From assembly GCF_003173775.1 (NCBI RefSeq), contig NZ_CP029552.1, positions 1,148,501 through 1,212,500 of the forward strand: a DNA stretch of 64,000 bases. Reading direction: 5' to 3'. The notes under the pieces were generated by a model, which saw only the letters and a program-made list of their open reading frames with translations, did not search any database and was not told where the DNA came from. The position numbers and the translations under genes were made by a program. This stretch comes from Methylobacterium sp. 17Sr1-1. Its GTDB lineage: Bacteria; Pseudomonadota; Alphaproteobacteria; Rhizobiales; Beijerinckiaceae. This document shows positions 54,635 through 63,636 of this stretch, in pieces (positions within the stretch are counted from its first letter, which is position 1; every line of letters starts with the position of its first letter).

Positions 54635-56551
54635 TCACACCGGATCGAGGCCGAGCATCCGCCGCACGCGGATCAGCTCGCCGAGGGACCAGGCCTGGAA
54701 CGGGCAGCCGCCGGGGCGGTGGAGTGGGTCGCCGTCGGCGACCTCCGAGACGTGGCCGAGGCCGGCCTGATCCAGATGGGCCTGGATCGGCGGCAGGAAG
54801 CGCGCCCGCGCCTCGGCCTTCGCTGCCGGCGAGCGGCCGCGCACGGAAAGCCAGGCATCGACGAAGGGACCGATCAGCCAGGGCCAGACCGTGCCCTGGT
54901 GGTAGGCGCCGTCCCGCTCCGCCGGCCCGCCCGCGTAGGTGCCGCGATAATCCGGATCGCCGGGATCGAGGGAGCGCAGGCCCAAAGGCGTGAGGAGGCG
55001 TGCCTCGACGGCATCCACCACCGCCCGGGCGGCGTCACCGGTCAGCAGCGGGTAGGGCAGGCCACCGACGGCAAGAATCTGGTTCGGTCGCATCCGGGCA
55101 TCCACCGCGCCCGGCACGTGGTCGGCGTCGATCACGTCGAAGAGGGCGCCCGCGGGCGAGACGAAGTGGTCGAAGGCGGCTGAGGCGCGCCGCTCCAGGT
55201 CATGCCACTGCGCGGCCCGGCCGGGCCAGCGGGCGATGCCGATCTTGAGCGCGTTGATCCACAGCGCCTGGATCTCGACCGGCTTGCCGATACGGGGCGT
55301 GATCACCCGGTCGCCGACCTTGGCGTCCATCCAGGTCAGCTGCACCCCCGGCACGCCGGCGCGCAGCAGCCCGTCGGCATCGGGCGCGATGCGAAAGCGG
55401 GTCCCGGCGGCGTAGCCGTCGAGGATCGCCCCGCAGGCCTCGGCGAGGCGCGCGCCTTCCGCCTCCGGCACCGGACGCCCGTCGGCGGCATGGGCGGCGA
55501 GCGTGTCGTGGACCGCCACCACGTACCAGAGCGAGGCGTCGACGGCGTTGTACTCCGGCGCCTCGCCGCGGTCGGGGAAGCGGTTCGGCATCATGCCCTC
55601 GCTCACCGCGCCGGCCCAGGCGAGCAGGATCGCGCGCGCCTGCGCGAGCGCGCCGGTGTCGAGGAGGAGGCCGCGGAGCGCGATGAAGGTGTCGCGGCCC
55701 CAATCGGTGAACCACGGAAACCCCGCCACCAGGGTGCGCCCGCCCGGCCGGTCGACGAGGTAGGCGCCGGCGGCCAGCGCCAGCGGCGACAGCGCCTCGC
55801 GCCGCGTCCGCTCGGACGCGACGAGGCGCTCGGCATGGGCCGCCGCCCGGATCCCGAGCCCGTCGCCGCTGCGCAGGATCATCACCGCCGGACCGGCGGC
55901 GAGGTCGAAGGTGAAGGCTCCCGGGCTCGCCAGGTCCTCGACCGCGTCGAGGCCGCGGTCACGCTCCGCATCGTACAGGAAATTCCGGTACCACTCGGGC
56001 GCGTGGACATAGGTCCCGTTGGTGAGCGCCGCGACCGCCGGCAGATCGGAATAGGGGCGCCAGACGACGTTGCCACCCTGGAAGGCCGCCGCGAAGGCGA
56101 AGGCCGGGTTTTCATGGTGGAGAGCGTGGTAGTCGCGTCCCGAGAGGAGCGGGCGCACCGTCAGGGTGCACGGGCCGTCGCCGGTCATGCGCTGCCAGCG
56201 CAGGAGCGTCTCGCAGGAATCGGGCTCGACCAGCACCTCGTGCCGGATCGTGGTGCCGTCCGGCAGGCGGTAGGTCCAGAGCGGCCAGGGCCGGGGGGCG
56301 AAATCGATGATGTGGCGACAGCCGTCCGGGTGGATCACGTTCGGCGCGTAGGCCTGCGTCGAGAGCGGCACTGTCCCGCCCTCGGTCGCGACCTCGGCCT
56401 CGAACCCGTTGACCAGCACCACCCGCCCGGTCGGCGGGGTCGTGGCCGTCAGAAGGAGCGCGTGGTAGCGCCGGGTGCGCGGGCCCGCGACCGGGCCGGA
56501 GGCGAAGCCCCCGAGCCCGTCGGCTTCCAGCCACTCGCGGGTGTCCTCCAC
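54635..56551 (-). CDS. Amylo-alpha-1,6-glucosidase (glycogen debranching enzyme, GDE_C type)
   Basis: A 638-residue enzyme. The N-terminal domain starts EWLEADGLGGFASGPVAGPR with TRRYHALLL, typical of this family, and the catalytic barrel has GFPWFTDWGRDTFIALRGLL and EYNAVDASLWYVVAVH, plus the C-terminal GAYHQGTVWPWLIGPFVDAW. It removes alpha-1,6 branches from glycogen-like polymers. It starts 2 bases after the zwf stop, so the two are co-transcribed. Confidence 0.92.
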   Translation of the reverse strand: MEDTREWLEADGLGGFASGPVAGPRTRRYHALLLTATTPPTGRVVLVNGFEAEVATEGGTVPLSTQAYAPNVIHPDGCRHIIDFAPRPWPLWTYRLPDGTTIRHEVLVEPDSCETLLRWQRMTGDGPCTLTVRPLLSGRDYHALHHENPAFAFAAAFQGGNVVWRPYSDLPAVAALTNGTYVHAPEWYRNFLYDAERDRGLDAVEDLASPGAFTFDLAAGPAVMILRSGDGLGIRAAAHAERLVASERTRREALSPLALAAGAYLVDRPGGRTLVAGFPWFTDWGRDTFIALRGLLLDTGALAQARAILLAWAGAVSEGMMPNRFPDRGEAPEYNAVDASLWYVVAVHDTLAAHAADGRPVPEAEGARLAEACGAILDGYAAGTRFRIAPDADGLLRAGVPGVQLTWMDAKVGDRVITPRIGKPVEIQALWINALKIGIARWPGRAAQWHDLERRASAAFDHFVSPAGALFDVIDADHVPGAVDARMRPNQILAVGGLPYPLLTGDAARAVVDAVEARLLTPLGLRSLDPGDPDYRGTYAGGPAERDGAYHQGTVWPWLIGPFVDAWLSVRGRSPAAKAEARARFLPPIQAHLDQAGLGHVSEVADGDPLHRPGGCPFQAWSLGELIRVRRMLGLDPV

Positions 56552-56553
56552 GG

Positions 56554-58104
56554 TCAGTCGCCCGACGAGTCGCCATCCAGGGGCAGCCAGCGCCGGCCGT
56601 CGCGGGCGAGGAGATCGTCGGCGGCCTTCGGCCCGGCGCTGCCGGACTCGTAAGGCTCAGGCTCGCCGCCCGCGCCCCAGGCCTTCACCAGCGGATCGAC
56701 TGCGGCCCAGGACGCCTCGATGTTGTCGGCGCGCTGGAACAGGGTCGCGTCGCCGCACAGGCAGTCGTAGAGCAGGGTCTCGTAGCCGACATTCGGCTCC
56801 TGCGCGAAGAAATCCCCTTCGCGAAACGTCGAGCGGACGGCGCCGAGGCGCATCGACGGGCCCGGCACCTTGGCGTTGAACTCGGTGGTCATGCCCTGGA
56901 CCGGATCGACCATGATCCGCAGGATGTTGGGGGCGATCTGGTCGACCGGGGTGTCGCGGAAGAGGCGGTAGGGCGCCGGCTTGAAGTGGACCGCGATCTC
57001 GGTGCGCCGCCCGGTCATCCGCTTGCCGGTGCGCAGGTAGAACGGCACCCCGCCCCAGCGCCAGTTGTCGATGGTGAGCTTCAGGGCCGCGTAGGTCTCG
57101 GTGCGGCTGTCCTTGGCCACATGCGGCTCGTCGCGGTAGGACGGCACGGCGCGGCCCTGCTCGGTCCCGGCCCGGTACTGGCCGCGCACCGCGTCCTCCG
57201 GCTGGACCGGGCGCACGGCCTGGACGAGCTTCGCCTTCTCGGTGCGCACCGCCTCGGCGTCGAAGGAGACCGGCGGCTCCATCGCGGTCATGCAGAGCAG
57301 CTGGAACAGGTGGTTGGGCACCATGTCGCGCAACGCGCCGGTCGGCTCGTAGAAGGCGCCGCGCTCCTCGACGCCGATGGTCTCGGCGGCGGTGATCTGG
57401 ACGTGGTCGACGAAGTCCCGGCGCCAGATCGGCTCGAACATCCCGTTGGCGAAGCGGATCGCCATGATGCTCTGCACCGTCTCCTTCCCCAGGAAGTGGT
57501 CGATCCGGTAGAGCTGCGACTCGTCCGCGACCGCGAGGATCCGCTGGTTGAGCTCGCGCGCCGAGGCGAGGTCGCTGCCGAACGGCTTCTCGATCACCAC
57601 GCGGCGGAAGGCGCCGTCGCCCTGCTTCAAGAGCCCTGCCTCGCCCAGATGCTCGACGATCGGCGCGAAGAAGCGCGCCGCCACCGCGAGGTAGAACACC
57701 GCGTTGCCGGGAATCTTCTCCCCGATCTGCCGGTAGGTCTCGGGGGCCAGGAAGTCGCCCTTGAGGTAATGCAGCCGGTCGCGCACGAAACCCCAGGCGG
57801 CCGGGTCGATATGCTTGGCGTGGAACTCCGCCGTCTCGTCCTTGGTGAAGGACTCCATCGTGTCGGAGAGGTTCTTGCGCCAGCTCTCGTCCGTGGCGTC
57901 GCTGTGGTCGACGCCCCAGATCGTGGTGGTGCCGTCGAGGAGGCGGCTGCCCGCGAGGTTGTAGAGCGCCGGCATCAGCAGGCGCTTCGTCAGGTCGCCG
58001 CCGGCGCCGAAGATCACGATCGTGCAGGGCGGGGCCGGCCGGCTGCCGGAGGCGGCGTGCCCCTCTACCGGGACGTGCGACGTCGTGGCTGTCTCGGACG
58101 TCAT
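56554..58104 (-). CDS. zwf: Glucose-6-phosphate 1-dehydrogenase
   Basis: A 516-residue enzyme oxidising glucose 6-phosphate to 6-phosphogluconolactone. The NADP site IFGAGGDLTKRLLMPALYNL and active-site RIDHFLGKETVQ are intact. ATG at 58104 has AGGAG upstream. It heads an operon with two glucan-degrading enzymes, linking storage polymer breakdown to the Entner-Doudoroff or pentose phosphate route. Confidence 0.96.
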   Translation of the reverse strand: MTSETATTSHVPVEGHAASGSRPAPPCTIVIFGAGGDLTKRLLMPALYNLAGSRLLDGTTTIWGVDHSDATDESWRKNLSDTMESFTKDETAEFHAKHIDPAAWGFVRDRLHYLKGDFLAPETYRQIGEKIPGNAVFYLAVAARFFAPIVEHLGEAGLLKQGDGAFRRVVIEKPFGSDLASARELNQRILAVADESQLYRIDHFLGKETVQSIMAIRFANGMFEPIWRRDFVDHVQITAAETIGVEERGAFYEPTGALRDMVPNHLFQLLCMTAMEPPVSFDAEAVRTEKAKLVQAVRPVQPEDAVRGQYRAGTEQGRAVPSYRDEPHVAKDSRTETYAALKLTIDNWRWGGVPFYLRTGKRMTGRRTEIAVHFKPAPYRLFRDTPVDQIAPNILRIMVDPVQGMTTEFNAKVPGPSMRLGAVRSTFREGDFFAQEPNVGYETLLYDCLCGDATLFQRADNIEASWAAVDPLVKAWGAGGEPEPYESGSAGPKAADDLLARDGRRWLPLDGDSSGD

Positions 58105-58278
58105 GGGGAACTCCTGGCCGTCGGGGGCGACGGCGCTGAAGCTAGATCCCGCAGCGCAGCAGGCAAGGGAGGGCGGAGGGCAGGGGATGCAGGCCCGCCC
58201 CGCCGATTCCCGGTCTTTCCGGGTTTCCGCCGCGGCCTTAAGGTCCCGGCCGACGAGACCTCCAGAGCGAGCGGAACG

Positions 58279-59196
58279 ATGGCGGACGGCACCAGTCAGG
58301 CGGGCAGCGTCGCGGTGATCGGGAGCGGCGGGATCGGCGGCTACCTGGCGGGGGCGCTGGAGCGGGTCGGGCGGGCGGTCACGCTCTGCGTGCGCACGCC
58401 GTTCGACCGCCTCGTCGTCACGGATGCGGCGGGCGAGCGCGAGGTGCCGGTGCGCATCGTCGCCGATCCGGCCGAGGTCGGCCCCATGGATTGGGTGCTG
58501 GTGACCACGAAGGCGCAGGACACCGCGGGCGCCGAGCCGTGGTTCCGCCGCCTCGTCGGCCCCCGGACCCGGGTGGTGGTGGTGCAGAACGGCGTCGGCC
58601 AGGCGGAGCGGGCCCGGCCGCACCTGGCTGAAGGCACGACGGTGCTGCCGGCGATCATCTACTGCTCGGTCGAGCGAACGGCGCCGGGCCGCATCACCCA
58701 TCACGGCAGCACGAAGATGACCGTGCCGGCGGGTCCGGACGGGGCCGCCTTCGCGGCTTTGTTCGCCGGCACGCCGTTCGAGATCACCCAGGAGGCGGAT
58801 TTCGTCACGGTGGCGTGGCGCAAGCTCCTCAGCAACGCGGTGGTCAACCCGATCACGGCCCTGACCCTGCGCCGCATCGCGATCTTCAACGACCCGGCGA
58901 TCCAGGACCTCGCCCGCGGGCTGATGGACGAGGTGATCCGGGTCGCCAACGCCGAGGGCGCCCGCCTGACCGGGGAGGACGCCACCCGCATCCTCGAGGG
59001 CTACCGGCGCATGACCGGAGACGGCGGCAGCTCGATGCTCTACGACCGCCTCGCCGGCCGTCCCCTGGAGCACGCCCACCTCACCGGCGCCGTCGTCGAG
59101 GCCGCCGGGCGCCACGGGATCGACGTGCCGCTGAACCGGGCGATCCTGGCGCTCGCCGGCGCGGTGAGCGGGCGGGGACTGGCGGGGGACCGGTAG
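58279..59196 (+). CDS. 2-dehydropantoate 2-reductase family protein
   Basis: A 305-residue NADP-dependent reductase of the ApbA/PanE family. The nucleotide-binding site is VAVIGSGGIGGYLAGALERV, with VLVTTKAQDT and VVVQNGVGQ, and the catalytic Lys is in AWRKLLSNAVVNPITAL. It may make pantoate for CoA, but the family has paralogs of other specificity. It is divergent from zwf. Confidence 0.85.
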   Translation: MADGTSQAGSVAVIGSGGIGGYLAGALERVGRAVTLCVRTPFDRLVVTDAAGEREVPVRIVADPAEVGPMDWVLVTTKAQDTAGAEPWFRRLVGPRTRVVVVQNGVGQAERARPHLAEGTTVLPAIIYCSVERTAPGRITHHGSTKMTVPAGPDGAAFAALFAGTPFEITQEADFVTVAWRKLLSNAVVNPITALTLRRIAIFNDPAIQDLARGLMDEVIRVANAEGARLTGEDATRILEGYRRMTGDGGSSMLYDRLAGRPLEHAHLTGAVVEAAGRHGIDVPLNRAILALAGAVSGRGLAGDR

Positions 59197-59287
59197 AGCG
59201 TTCCGGGAACCCGGACTTGTGCCGTCCGGCGAATCCTCATCAGCTTCGCCACCAAGCGCCGGATCTGCCGTGCGACGGGCGGCCGAG

Positions 59288-60343
59288 GTGAACGAAGCGA
59301 GGATCGCGGTCGTTGGTGCGGGCCAGATCGGGCGGCGGCACATCGAGGAGATCTCGAAGAATCCCGGGGCGACGATATCGGCCATCGTCGATCCGATGCA
59401 GGGCGCAGCCGCTCTTGCCAGACGGGTGGGCCGTCCGCTCTACGACACTCTGGAGGCGTGCATCACCGCCGACCGGCCGGACGGCGTGGTCCTGGCGACG
59501 CCGAACCGCCTGCACGTCCCGCAAGGACTTGCCTGCATCGCGGCCGGCATCCCGGTGCTGATCGAGAAGCCCCTCGCGCACGACCTGGACGAAGGCGAGC
59601 GCCTGGTCGCGGCTGCGGAGAAGGTCGGCGCCCGGGTGCTGGTCGGCCATCACCGCCTGTACAGTCCCCTCCTGCGGCGGACCGTCGAGGCGGTACGTGC
59701 CGGGATTCTCGGCCGGATCGTCGGAGTGATCGGCAGCGCGGTCTTCTACAAGCCCGACGCGTATTTCGACGGGCCCAATACCTGGAGGCGCGAGCCGGGC
59801 GCCGGTCCGCTCCTCATCAACATGATCCACGAGATCGGCAACCTGCGGGCGATGGTCGGCGAGATCGCCGCCGTCCAGGCCGTCGCCTCGAACGCCGTGC
59901 GCGGCTTTCCCATCGAGGACACGGTCGCCGTGACCCTTCGCTTCGTCGACGGGGCGCTCGGCACCTTCCTTCTCTCCGATACGGCCGCCTCCGCCCGGAG
60001 TTGGGAGCAGACCTCGCGCGAGAACGACGCCTATCCGACCTATCCCGACGAGGACGCCTACACGATCCTCGGAACCGAGGGTTCGCTCGCGGTGCCGAGC
60101 CTGCGGCTGAAGCGCTACGCAAAGCTGGAGTCCCGCTCCTGGTTCGAGCCCTTCGCCTGCGACACGCTCCCGGTCGAGCGCGCCGACCCGCTGGCGGAGC
60201 AGATCACCCATTTCGTAGCGGTGATCCGCGGCGAGGCCACGCCGCTGGTGAGCGCTCGCGACGGCCTGCAGAACTTGCGCGTCGTCGATGCCATCATGCG
60301 GGCGGCGCGGGCGGGCGGGACCGTCGAGGTCCCGGCCGGCTGA
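59288..60343 (+). CDS. Gfo/Idh/MocA-family oxidoreductase
   Basis: A 351-residue NAD(P)-dependent dehydrogenase. The Rossmann motif is RIAVVGAGQIGRRHIEEI near the start, followed by the family EKPLAHDLDEGERL. The start is uncertain: the GTG at 59288 gives the usual short N-terminus, while GTGs at 59270 and 59219 are in frame. Its relatives act on inositols, sugars or sugar acids; the nearby sugar acid genes make such a substrate plausible. Confidence 0.88.
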   Translation: MNEARIAVVGAGQIGRRHIEEISKNPGATISAIVDPMQGAAALARRVGRPLYDTLEACITADRPDGVVLATPNRLHVPQGLACIAAGIPVLIEKPLAHDLDEGERLVAAAEKVGARVLVGHHRLYSPLLRRTVEAVRAGILGRIVGVIGSAVFYKPDAYFDGPNTWRREPGAGPLLINMIHEIGNLRAMVGEIAAVQAVASNAVRGFPIEDTVAVTLRFVDGALGTFLLSDTAASARSWEQTSRENDAYPTYPDEDAYTILGTEGSLAVPSLRLKRYAKLESRSWFEPFACDTLPVERADPLAEQITHFVAVIRGEATPLVSARDGLQNLRVVDAIMRAARAGGTVEVPAG

Positions 60344-60417
60344 AGTCGTCCCGGCGATGCGCCGCCGGCCTGCCCGAGGGCGCCGGCGGCCGGGTCCTGT
60401 ACCTGAGCGGCGGCCGG

Positions 60418-60732
60418 CTACTCGCCGCCATCCCCGCCGCTGCCCCCGGTATTCGGCAGTCCGCGCTCGGGATCGGTCGAGTTCGAGGTGTTGGCGGTAT
60501 CGTTGGACCAGTTGTCGGCGCCGGTTCCGCTGCGCGCGAGGGTCCCGGTGGAACCGGGGCCGGAATTGTCGATCTGCGTCCGGCTGCCCTCGAAGACTTC
60601 TTCACGGCCCTGATACGGCGTCGTGAGCCGCTTCGGCCCGGGTTCCCTGATCTCGGCAGGGTCGGATCCAGTCTGCGCGTAGGCCGGCATGGCGAGAAAC
60701 ACCGCGATACCGGCGAGATACAATCTCTTCAT
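60418..60732 (-). CDS. Small exported hypothetical protein
   Basis: A 104-residue protein with a signal peptide (MKRLYLAGIAVFLAMPAYAQ). GGAGG lies five bases before the ATG at 60732, a strong start signal. The mature part is hydrophilic, with a Gly/Ser/Asn/Thr-rich C-terminal half (TGADNWSNDTANTSNSTDP) and no recognised domain. An inverted repeat TGTCAG-AA-CTGACA at 60797-60810 lies 65 bases upstream and may be regulatory. Confidence 0.72.
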   Translation of the reverse strand: MKRLYLAGIAVFLAMPAYAQTGSDPAEIREPGPKRLTTPYQGREEVFEGSRTQIDNSGPGSTGTLARSGTGADNWSNDTANTSNSTDPERGLPNTGGSGGDGGE

Positions 60733-60796
60733 GGACGCCTCCGGTGTCAGAAACTCCACGTCATTTGTGGAGCGGTAGGCGTAGTCTAGGGCCGCC

Positions 60797-60810
60797 TGTC
60801 AGAACTGACA
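60797..60810. promoter_or_regulatory. Inverted repeat TGTCAG-AA-CTGACA
   Basis: A perfect 6-bp inverted repeat with a 2-base spacer in the 122-base gap between the Rieske gene and the small exported protein gene. It could be an operator for the small gene or part of a transcript end. Confidence 0.35.
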
Positions 60811-60854
60811 CTTCATCATTCCGTGAGCGACAATCCGGCCGGCGCGGTACCCGC

Positions 60855-61175
60855 TCACGCACCGTCGGGCGCGACCTCGACCCACACCCGGGCCCCGTCG
60901 ATCCGGACCGGATAGATCGCGAGGTCGCGGCAGACCGGCCCGCCCTGGGCTCGCCCGGTGGCGATCTCGAACAGGCCGTAATGCGCCGGGCACTCGATGT
61001 AGCCCTCGACCACCTCGCCCCCGGCGAGGGATACCCCGGCATGGGTGCAATGCGCCTGCGTGGCGTAGACCGTGCCCTCGACCCGATACAGCGCGAGGGC
61101 GACGCCGCCGGCCTCGCGAGCGAGCACGGGGCTTTCCGCGAACTCCGCCAGGTCGGCCACGGGATGCCAGGTCAT
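60855..61175 (-). CDS. Rieske [2Fe-2S] ferredoxin (non-haem iron oxygenase ferredoxin subunit)
   Basis: A 106-residue Rieske protein. The cluster ligands are CTHAG (Cys-x-His) and CPAHYGLFE (Cys-x-x-His), separated by the normal distance. It has the form of the electron-transfer ferredoxin of ring-hydroxylating oxygenases. Its ATG overlaps the fumarylacetoacetase stop (ATGA), so both are made together. The partner oxygenase and reductase are not in view. Confidence 0.9.
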   Translation of the reverse strand: MTWHPVADLAEFAESPVLAREAGGVALALYRVEGTVYATQAHCTHAGVSLAGGEVVEGYIECPAHYGLFEIATGRAQGGPVCRDLAIYPVRIDGARVWVEVAPDGA

Positions 61176-62515
61176 GCGGGCAGTACCACCGCCCGGCAGG
61201 CGCCGAAGCCGATCGGGGCGAAGCCCTCGCGCCGGCCCCGCGCCGTCAGGATGACTTCGTCGCCGTCCTCCAGGAAACGGCGCTCCTCGCCGGTACCGAG
61301 GCGGATCGGCGCCCTGCCGCCCCGGGTGGTCTCGAGCAGGCTGCCGCAGGAATCTGGGTCCGGGCCCGACAGCGTGCCGGTGCCCAGGAGGTCGCCCGGG
61401 CGCAGGTCGCAGCCGCCGCTGGTGTGATGGGCGATCATCTGCGCCACCGTCCAGTACATGTGCCGGGCGTTGGAACGCGCGATCCGGTGCGGGCCCGAAC
61501 CGGCCTCGCGCGAGGCCCGGGTCGCGAGCCAGATCTCCAGTTCGAGGTCGAGGGCGCCGCCGGCCTGGTCGGCGGCGTCGAGCAGGTAGGGCAGGGGGGC
61601 GGGGTCGCCCTCCGGCCGCGCGCCTTGCGGGATGCGGAACGGCGCCAGCGCCTCCGGCGTGACGATCCAGGGCGAGATCGTGGTCGCGAAGCTCTTGGCG
61701 AGGAACGGCCCGAGGGGCTGGGACTCCCAGCCCTGGATGTCCCGGGCCGACCAGTCGTTGAGCAGGCAGAAGCCCGCCACCTGCCCGGCCGCCTCGGCGA
61801 TCGGCACCGGGGTGCCGAGGTCGTTGCCGGGCCCGATCCAAACCCCGAGTTCAAGCTCGTAGTCGAGCCGGCGCGACGGACCGAAGACCGGCGCATCGAG
61901 ATGCGGCGGCTTCGCCTGGCCGTGCGGCCGGCGCACCGGGATGCCGGAGGGCCGGATCGACGAGGCGCGGCCGTGATAGCCGACCGGCACGTGCTTGTAG
62001 TTCGGCAGCAGCGGCTGGTCGGGCCGGAGCAGACGGCCGGTCTGGGCGGCGTGATGGATGCCGACGAAGAAGTCGGTGTAGTCGCCGATCCGCGCCGGCA
62101 GGTGCAGCGTGCAGGACGCGGCGGGATGCAGGAGCGGCATCACCCGGTCGCGGTCCGGACTCTCGACCCGCAGGAGCCGGAAGAGCCGGTCGCGCAGGGC
62201 CCGGCGCGGACGGGTGCCGAGGGCGAGAAGCCCGTTGAGCTCGCCGGCTTCCGCCGCCGCGACCGCCTGCGCCGCCTCGCCGGTCAGGAGGCCGGCGGCC
62301 CGCGCCGCCGGCAGGTCGAGGACGTAGTCGCCGATCGCGACGCCGGCCCGCCTCGCGCCGTCGGCGGCCGAAGGGTCCATCGACGCCGGGTCTCCGGGTG
62401 AAAAAATCCCGAGCGGCAGGTTCTGGATCGGGAAGTCCGGATGCCCGTCGGCACCCGGCACCCAGCAACGGGCGGCGACATCGTGCGTGTGGTCGAGATC
62501 CGTCGGGATCGTCAT
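61172..62515 (-). CDS. fahA: Fumarylacetoacetase
   Basis: A 447-residue enzyme, the last step of tyrosine/homogentisate breakdown, giving fumarate and acetoacetate. Catalytic and metal motifs are visible: VGYHGRASSIRPSG, LDYELELGVWIG and CLLNDWSARDIQGWE, plus GTGTLSGPDPDSCGSLLE. The partner homogentisate dioxygenase gene, often adjacent, is absent here. Its ATG overlaps the stop of a 38-codon leader frame. Confidence 0.95.
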   Translation of the reverse strand: MTIPTDLDHTHDVAARCWVPGADGHPDFPIQNLPLGIFSPGDPASMDPSAADGARRAGVAIGDYVLDLPAARAAGLLTGEAAQAVAAAEAGELNGLLALGTRPRRALRDRLFRLLRVESPDRDRVMPLLHPAASCTLHLPARIGDYTDFFVGIHHAAQTGRLLRPDQPLLPNYKHVPVGYHGRASSIRPSGIPVRRPHGQAKPPHLDAPVFGPSRRLDYELELGVWIGPGNDLGTPVPIAEAAGQVAGFCLLNDWSARDIQGWESQPLGPFLAKSFATTISPWIVTPEALAPFRIPQGARPEGDPAPLPYLLDAADQAGGALDLELEIWLATRASREAGSGPHRIARSNARHMYWTVAQMIAHHTSGGCDLRPGDLLGTGTLSGPDPDSCGSLLETTRGGRAPIRLGTGEERRFLEDGDEVILTARGRREGFAPIGFGACRAVVLPA

Positions 62516-62631
62516 CACCGCGCCCCCGCCCAGCCCGGGTCGACGCCCTCGGCGCCGAACCCCGACGCGGGCCGACGTCCGGACGACGCCCGATCGGTCA
62601 CGGCCTGCGCGGTCATCGCCTCCACGGTCAT
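62515..62631 (-). CDS. Possible 38-residue leader frame coupled to fahA
   Basis: A short frame (MTVEAMTAQAVTDRASSGRR at its start) whose TGA overlaps the fahA ATG. It could be a leader peptide, the end of a lost gene, or chance. No domain is recognised. Confidence 0.25.
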   Translation of the reverse strand: MTVEAMTAQAVTDRASSGRRPASGFGAEGVDPGWAGAR

Positions 62632-62654
62632 GGCGCGACCCTTTCCTGCCCGGT

Positions 62655-62680
62655 CGGTTGGTTTCAGTTGCAACCTTTTT
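62655..62680. promoter_or_regulatory. Palindrome GTTGCAAC in the fahA/dgoK divergent promoter
   Basis: GTTGCAAC (62667-62674) is a perfect 8-bp palindrome within a larger GGTTG...CAACC inverted pair and next to a T-run. It sits in the only AT-rich stretch between the divergent fahA and dgoK genes, so an operator for either side is plausible. Confidence 0.4.
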
Positions 62681-62760
62681 TCCTGGATAGGAGCGGCCGC
62701 CCCCAGCGTCAAGCGCGAGGGTGGTTGCGCTCGGGCCGGCCCTGGGGCACAGCACCGGGC

Positions 62761-63636
62761 ATGATCGCGGTGGATTGGGGAACGAGCAGCGCCCGGGCCT
62801 ATCGGCTCGCGCCGGACGGCGCGGTGCTGGCACGGCGCGAGGGCGCGGGCGGCATCCTGCGGGTGCCCGAGGGCGGCTTTCCGGCGGCCCTCACGGAGAT
62901 GGTCGGCGACTGGCTGGCGGCCGGGGAGACCCGGGTGCTGCTCTCCGGCATGGTCGGCAGCCGCCAGGGCTGGCAGGAGGCGCCGTATCTCGCCTGTCCG
63001 GCGGGGCTCGACGAACTGGCGGCCGCCCTCGTGCCGGTGCCGTTCGCGGGCGCCTCGGTGCGGCTGGTGCCGGGCCTGAGCGCCGCGGACGCGGCGGGCA
63101 CGCCCGAAGTGATGCGCGGCGAGGAGGTCCAGGTCTTCGGGGCGCTCGCCGGCGCCGAGGACGCGCTGATCTGCCTGCCCGGCAGCCACGCCAAGTGGGT
63201 GCGGGTCGCGGGCGGTCGCATCGCCGGCTTCAGCACCAGCATGACCGGCGAGGCCTTCGCGGCGCTCAGCGGTCACACGATCCTCGGCCGGATGATGACC
63301 GGGCCGGCGGAGCTGGGCCCCGCCTTCGAGGCGGGCGTCGCCCGCTCGGCGGAAGGCGGCGGCCTGCTCCACCACCTGTTCGGCACCCGGGCCCTCGGAT
63401 TGTTCGGACGCCTCGCGCCGGAGGATGCGGCGAGCTACCTGTCGGGCCTGCTGATCGGGCACGACGTCGCGGCCGCGATGACCGAACCCGCGCTCGTGCG
63501 TCTCGTCGGCTCCGGCCCGCTGATGGCGCTCTACGGCCGGGCCATCGCCCTCAAGGGCGGCAAAGCGGTCGCCGGCGATCCGGACGCCGCCGCCCGCGGC
63601 TTGGCGCTGATCGGGGAGAGAACCGAATGGATGTGA
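62761..63636 (+). CDS. dgoK: 2-dehydro-3-deoxygalactonokinase
   Basis: A 291-residue kinase phosphorylating 2-keto-3-deoxy-D-galactonate in the De Ley-Doudoroff pathway. It begins with the phosphate motif MIAVDWGTSSARAYRL, and contains SGMVGSRQGWQEAPY, LPGSHAKWVRV and STSMTGEAFA of the family. Its 3' end overlaps the aldolase gene by 10 bases. Confidence 0.93.
   Translation: MIAVDWGTSSARAYRLAPDGAVLARREGAGGILRVPEGGFPAALTEMVGDWLAAGETRVLLSGMVGSRQGWQEAPYLACPAGLDELAAALVPVPFAGASVRLVPGLSAADAAGTPEVMRGEEVQVFGALAGAEDALICLPGSHAKWVRVAGGRIAGFSTSMTGEAFAALSGHTILGRMMTGPAELGPAFEAGVARSAEGGGLLHHLFGTRALGLFGRLAPEDAASYLSGLLIGHDVAAAMTEPALVRLVGSGPLMALYGRAIALKGGKAVAGDPDAAARGLALIGERTEWM

Noticed and set aside
62398..62760. 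Extension of the dgoK reading frame upstream through the fahA start
   Set aside because: dgoK family proteins begin with the MIAVDWGTSSAR motif; the upstream frame is Arg/Pro-rich and antisense to fahA.
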